DNA from: a virus | DNA: 48,681 bases | Direction: 5' to 3' (one strand) | IMG/VR virus record: IMGVR_UViG_3300036398_001822 | Location: 1-48,681 of that record | Part shown: piece by piece, positions 46,261 through 48,681 of the stretch | How positions within the stretch are numbered: the first letter of the stretch is position 1 | Layout: every line of letters starts with the position of its first letter | The notes under the pieces: generated by a model | The model's input: only the letters and a program-made list of their open reading frames with translations | Told to the model about the DNA's origin: nothing | Database searches by the model: none | Position numbers and translations under genes: made by a program

Positions 46261-46974
46261 TTATTCGATTGTCACAGAATCTTCATACAACTGGAAAACG
46301 TCTCTCTTCTCACCGATTCCACGTACCGCCTTCTTCACACGCTCTTGCGTAATGTCAAAATACTGCTTGTCCATTTCAACACCAATAAACTTTCTACTGG
46401 TTTTCTTCGCAGCAATACCTACAGCACCACTACCCATACAAGGATCAAAAACAGTATCACCTCTCTGAGAACTTGCTTGAATTAATCTTTCCATTAATTC
46501 AATAGGTTTAGGTGTTGGGTGCCCTTTGTATTTTTCTGTAGCACATTTCCAAACTGCAGACTTGCACCTTTCATTAGGATTAAAATATGCTCCTTGCTTT
46601 CTAGCAAAAACACAATTCTCTATGCTTGAAATCCACATATACTGCCCATTCATGGGAGAAGGATTAGTTTTCTCCCATATACAGTGTCTCACAGATAGAC
46701 CATGATCTATCAATCTGTTGCGAATATGTGAGACTTGAACTGATCCACAAAAGATATAGATGCTTCCAGAAGTCACGCGCACGACTTCATCAATGAAATC
46801 ATCTAATGGAAATGTAATAATATCTGCATGACTTTTATCCAGATTTCTTAATCCACTACTCTTACGATTCACTTCATCGTATGGTATATCTGTAAGAGTA
46901 AGCGAAATGCTCCCATCAGCAAGTGAAGGGAGCACATTCATACAATCATCGTTATATAATTTTACATCGGTCAT
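46261..46974 (-). CDS. DNA methyltransferase, N4/N6 type with DIPY motif (237 aa)
   Basis: The catalytic motif IV is TDIPYDEVN at about residues 29-37; the usual form is (D/N/S)PP(Y/F), and here Ile replaces the first Pro. Motif I is FDPCMGSGAVGIAA near residue 200. IV before I gives the beta order. Other segments are SVQVSHIRNRLIDHGLSVRH, ISSIENCVFARKQGAYFNPN and GHPTPKPIELMERLIQASSQ (the PTPKP block that precedes motif I). It transfers a methyl group from AdoMet to DNA adenine N6 or cytosine N4. Target sequence and base are unknown. It lies between the ParB-like gene and the 128-residue gene. Confidence 0.8.
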   Translation of the reverse strand: MTDVKLYNDDCMNVLPSLADGSISLTLTDIPYDEVNRKSSGLRNLDKSHADIITFPLDDFIDEVVRVTSGSIYIFCGSVQVSHIRNRLIDHGLSVRHCIWEKTNPSPMNGQYMWISSIENCVFARKQGAYFNPNERCKSAVWKCATEKYKGHPTPKPIELMERLIQASSQRGDTVFDPCMGSGAVGIAAKKTSRKFIGVEMDKQYFDITQERVKKAVRGIGEKRDVFQLYEDSVTIE

Positions 46975-46989
46975 AGATTTTTTACTTAT

Positions 46990-47376
46990 TTACACAGCAA
47001 GGGCACCAGAAGGAATTTCAACGATTTCGGGCAGTTTGGTATCATCAAACTGATGCATATTATAGCACACCCACTCACCATTACGGAAGACATAAGCATA
47101 TTCTTCACTATTATCAGGAAGAAGATACTCACAGAGGTCAGCATCAAGGCGAGGAGGGCAATTCTCACCACGGGCAGAATAATACTCAGGTTGCTTATCT
47201 TCACCCCAGCAGACAGACATATCGCCACCATCAATCAGTTCGGAGGCAAGTTCTTTGCTGTTGTAGTGCGTCTTCAGAATGCGACCCAACCAGGACTCAT
47301 AACCATCCCAGTGGTGATAGGCAGAGAGAATAGAACCATCACGAAGTTCAATACCGATGCGAGCGCGGGTAGCCAT
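46990..47376 (-). CDS. Conserved phage protein with MATRARIGIELxDG start (128 aa)
   Basis: MATRARIGIELRDGSILSAY HHWDGYESWLGRILKTHYNS KELASELIDGGDMSVCWGED KQPEYYSARGENCPPRLDAD ... resembles proteins with MATRARIGIELxDGxxLSxYxHWDGYxxxLGxxL, widespread in phages. The C-terminus is acidic with DDTKLPEIVEIPSGALAV. The TATACT promoter and a dyad operator lie upstream. Function is unknown; it sits between two methyltransferase genes. Confidence 0.75.
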   Translation of the reverse strand: MATRARIGIELRDGSILSAYHHWDGYESWLGRILKTHYNSKELASELIDGGDMSVCWGEDKQPEYYSARGENCPPRLDADLCEYLLPDNSEEYAYVFRNGEWVCYNMHQFDDTKLPEIVEIPSGALAV

Positions 47377-47399
47377 CAGTGGTTTTCTTGAGTACCTTG

Positions 47400-48377
47400 T
47401 TAGTATAGGGCATCCATCAGGGCATTTGACTGCTGCTGTGCCAGTTCATCAACTGTCTCTTGAGCGATCCGAATTGCGTCTGGATTCACATCCATCGTGA
47501 TACAATTTCGCCCCAAACCAAAAGCAGAAATTGCTGTCGTTCCAGATCCACAGAAGGGGTCCAGAACCCATCCATCAGGCGGACAAGACGACTTTATGAT
47601 ACGTTCTAACAGTTTTAGGGGCTTTTGTGTGGGATATTTACGCTTATTCTGCTCACTTCTACTGATAAAGTATACATCATCCCATAAATTTTGCACTGGG
47701 ACACCCTTAGACTCATGAGAATAGATTTTTTTGTAAATGTTGTTGCTGCCGAAATGCAATAGACCCTGCTGGTCCAGATTTTCAAGTTTTTCCCTTGTTA
47801 TACGAAACCCATACTGAGGATTATAACCTTTATATTCATATCGGGCACATGGACGACTCTTTTCACCTGTTACTTTTGCGAGTGCGTAGTATCCTACCTC
47901 ATCTTTATTTTTAAAAGAGTTTGCAGCATAAACTGGATCAAGATCACCATACTCAACTTCAAAATATGGTTTTCCTTTTTGAAATACAACAATGCTGTCT
48001 ACAATATTACCCCAACCATTCTTTAGATTATTCTTTGGTCCACTTCTCTTCCAGGAAATGTTTGTGTAAAAAGCATCACGAACTTTACGATCTACTTTAG
48101 AAAGAACCAAAGCATTACCAATGAAGTTATTATGTGCATATAACCAACCATTCTTATTCAGTTTATCAAAACTGTTATTGATAACCTCAGCATACCAATC
48201 AATATAATCATCAAAGGAACTCCAAGTATCTGAGAATCCTTTCTCTTGACCGTCTTCTTCTTGCATTGTAAAGTCACGCTGCAAACCAAAGGGGGGATCC
48301 ATATAAACCAGATCAAATGTCTGATTAACCGTATTCAATTCTTCAACGGGTTTCTGGAGAATCTTAATTTCAGGCAT
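47400..48377 (-). CDS. DNA methyltransferase, N6-adenine type (325 aa)
   Basis: Motif IV is YMDPPFGLQRDF at about residues 30-41 and motif I is VLDPFCGSGTTAISAFG near residue 273, so this is also beta-type (IV before I), like many type III Mod-like and phage adenine methyltransferases. RKYPTQKPLKLLERIIKSSC precedes motif I. In between are HNNFIGNALVLSKVDRKVRD and SWKRSGPKNNLKNGWGNIVD. No restriction enzyme partner lies nearby, so it is an orphan phage methyltransferase, likely for protection from host restriction. It is preceded by the cp12 terminator. Confidence 0.85.
   Translation of the reverse strand: MPEIKILQKPVEELNTVNQTFDLVYMDPPFGLQRDFTMQEEDGQEKGFSDTWSSFDDYIDWYAEVINNSFDKLNKNGWLYAHNNFIGNALVLSKVDRKVRDAFYTNISWKRSGPKNNLKNGWGNIVDSIVVFQKGKPYFEVEYGDLDPVYAANSFKNKDEVGYYALAKVTGEKSRPCARYEYKGYNPQYGFRITREKLENLDQQGLLHFGSNNIYKKIYSHESKGVPVQNLWDDVYFISRSEQNKRKYPTQKPLKLLERIIKSSCPPDGWVLDPFCGSGTTAISAFGLGRNCITMDVNPDAIRIAQETVDELAQQQSNALMDALY
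47402..47460 (-). promoter_or_regulatory. Promoter with dyad operator for the 128-aa gene
   Basis: TATACT (47402-47407) is 25 bases before the ATG and overlaps the methyltransferase stop codon. The degenerate dyad TGTGCCA-N10-TGTCTCT (47437-47460) lies 29 bases upstream in the methyltransferase coding sequence. The leader has AAGGTACTCAAGAAAACCAC. Confidence 0.5.
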
Positions 48378-48416
48378 CAGCGAATCATTCTATCAATTCA
48401 TTTTATCATAAAAAAA

Positions 48417-48434
48417 GGAGGGTAGCAACCCTCC
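48417..48434 (-). terminator. Rho-independent terminator after cp12
   Basis: A perfect 7-bp GGAGGGT/ACCCTCC stem with a four-base loop, followed on the minus strand by TTTTTTT. It separates cp12 from the methyltransferase. Confidence 0.85.
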
Positions 48435-48439
48435 CAAAA

Positions 48440-48652
48440 TCAATCTTCGTAAATTCTACATTCAAGTGCATCAGGATTAGCATCACAATAGAGCTCAAAT
48501 GCGTTTGGATCATAATCATCATCAGGATGATTTGCCTTATATGCCTTCAATGACTCTAATTCTTCTTCTGTATGTCTCCGTGCTTGTGGAGAAATTGTAG
48601 GGTCACTCAGAAGATCCTCATCCTTCTGAATGTGTTGATCTATGTTGTCCAT
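48440..48652 (-). CDS. cp12: CP12-like Calvin-cycle regulator
   Basis: The 70-residue protein has N-terminal MDNIDQHIQKDEDLLSDPTI SPQARRHTEEELESLKAYK and ends ELYCDANPDALECRIYED. The C-terminal C56-x8-C65 loop followed by R-x-Y-E-D is the GAPDH-binding end of CP12 proteins. Cyanophage CP12 is known to inhibit the host Calvin cycle by binding GAPDH and PRK, diverting carbon to the pentose phosphate pathway. The N-terminal Cys pair of host CP12 is absent, as in phage forms. It is preceded by AATACT (48672-48677) and followed by a strong terminator. Confidence 0.85.
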   Translation of the reverse strand: MDNIDQHIQKDEDLLSDPTISPQARRHTEEELESLKAYKANHPDDDYDPNAFELYCDANPDALECRIYED

Positions 48653-48671
48653 TGGTTTGTATCGTGTTGAG

Positions 48672-48677
48672 AGTATT
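48672..48677 (-). promoter_or_regulatory. -10-like AATACT with CTCA leader upstream of cp12
   Basis: AATAAATACTCTCAACACG on the minus strand, about 19 bases before the cp12 ATG. It belongs to the CTCTCA leader series. The operator position lies beyond the window edge, so it cannot be checked. AATAAATA also resembles a late promoter. Confidence 0.4.
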
Positions 48678-48681
48678 TATT

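Noticed and set aside
46067-47391. Several frames opposite or shifted from the ParB and methyltransferase genes
   Set aside because: They are shadows of genes with clear motifs and have no promoter or ribosome binding site.
33080-48681. tRNA genes, which are common in cyanophages
   Set aside because: I looked for cloverleaf-type sequences with a TTCGANNC arm and a CCA-like end in gaps, including 40774-41049 and 37882-38103, and found none convincing. A tRNAscan run would settle it.

Overview
This window is part of the genome of a marine T4-like cyanophage (a cyanomyovirus that probably infects Synechococcus). The assignment rests on T4-type neck and baseplate genes (gp13, gp14, gp15, gp16, gp25, gp6, gp8) in T4-like order, very large cyanophage-type virion proteins, the host-derived metabolic genes speD and cp12, and many small proteins of the kind found in cyanophages. 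All genes lie on the minus strand except one HNH endonuclease gene at 40.4 kb. Reading in the direction of transcription means going from high to low coordinates.

Layout. (1) 0-31 kb is the late structural block. From promoter-proximal to distal it holds a small protein, gp25, gp6, a 3971-residue baseplate-type giant, gp8, a 2430-residue DUF4815-type giant, two tiny genes, two fibre-like virion proteins, gp13, gp14, gp15, gp16, a composite lysine-rich protein, a 102-residue protein with a T4-type capsid targeting sequence, and a truncated virion protein at the left edge. T4-like late promoters (TATAAATA) precede several of these genes. (2) 31-33.3 kb holds speD, a possible ATP-grasp protein, tiny conserved proteins, a glycosyltransferase and an AbrB-like peptide. 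(3) 33.4-39.9 kb is a visibly GC-rich island of very small genes. Most have their own promoter, and some are separated by G-run/C-run hairpins. The island also holds a possible PD-(D/E)XK-type protein and a nucleotidyltransferase (ligase-like) protein. (4) 39.9-41.05 kb is an AT-rich patch with repeats, two acidic micro-proteins, the plus-strand HNH gene and a perfect 55-bp tandem duplication. (5) 41.05-45.1 kb holds tightly coupled small cyanophage genes, one exported protein and one HExxH metalloprotease-like protein. (6) 45.1-48.7 kb holds a ParB-like protein, two DNA methyltransferases and cp12.

How the genes work together. The left half builds the neck, baseplate and tail-associated parts of the virion and starts DNA packaging. 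The right half is an early or accessory region for host takeover: metabolic redirection (SpeD, CP12), DNA modification and many unknown small effectors.

The most notable new observation concerns regulation. About thirteen promoters between 34.4 and 47.5 kb carry a 24-bp dyad close to TGTGCCA-N10-TGTCACA at a nearly constant position, about 28-31 bp upstream of a TAnnnT-type -10 hexamer, with no conserved -35 hexamer. It often overlaps the end of the upstream gene. This looks like a phage regulon controlled by an unidentified dimeric regulator.
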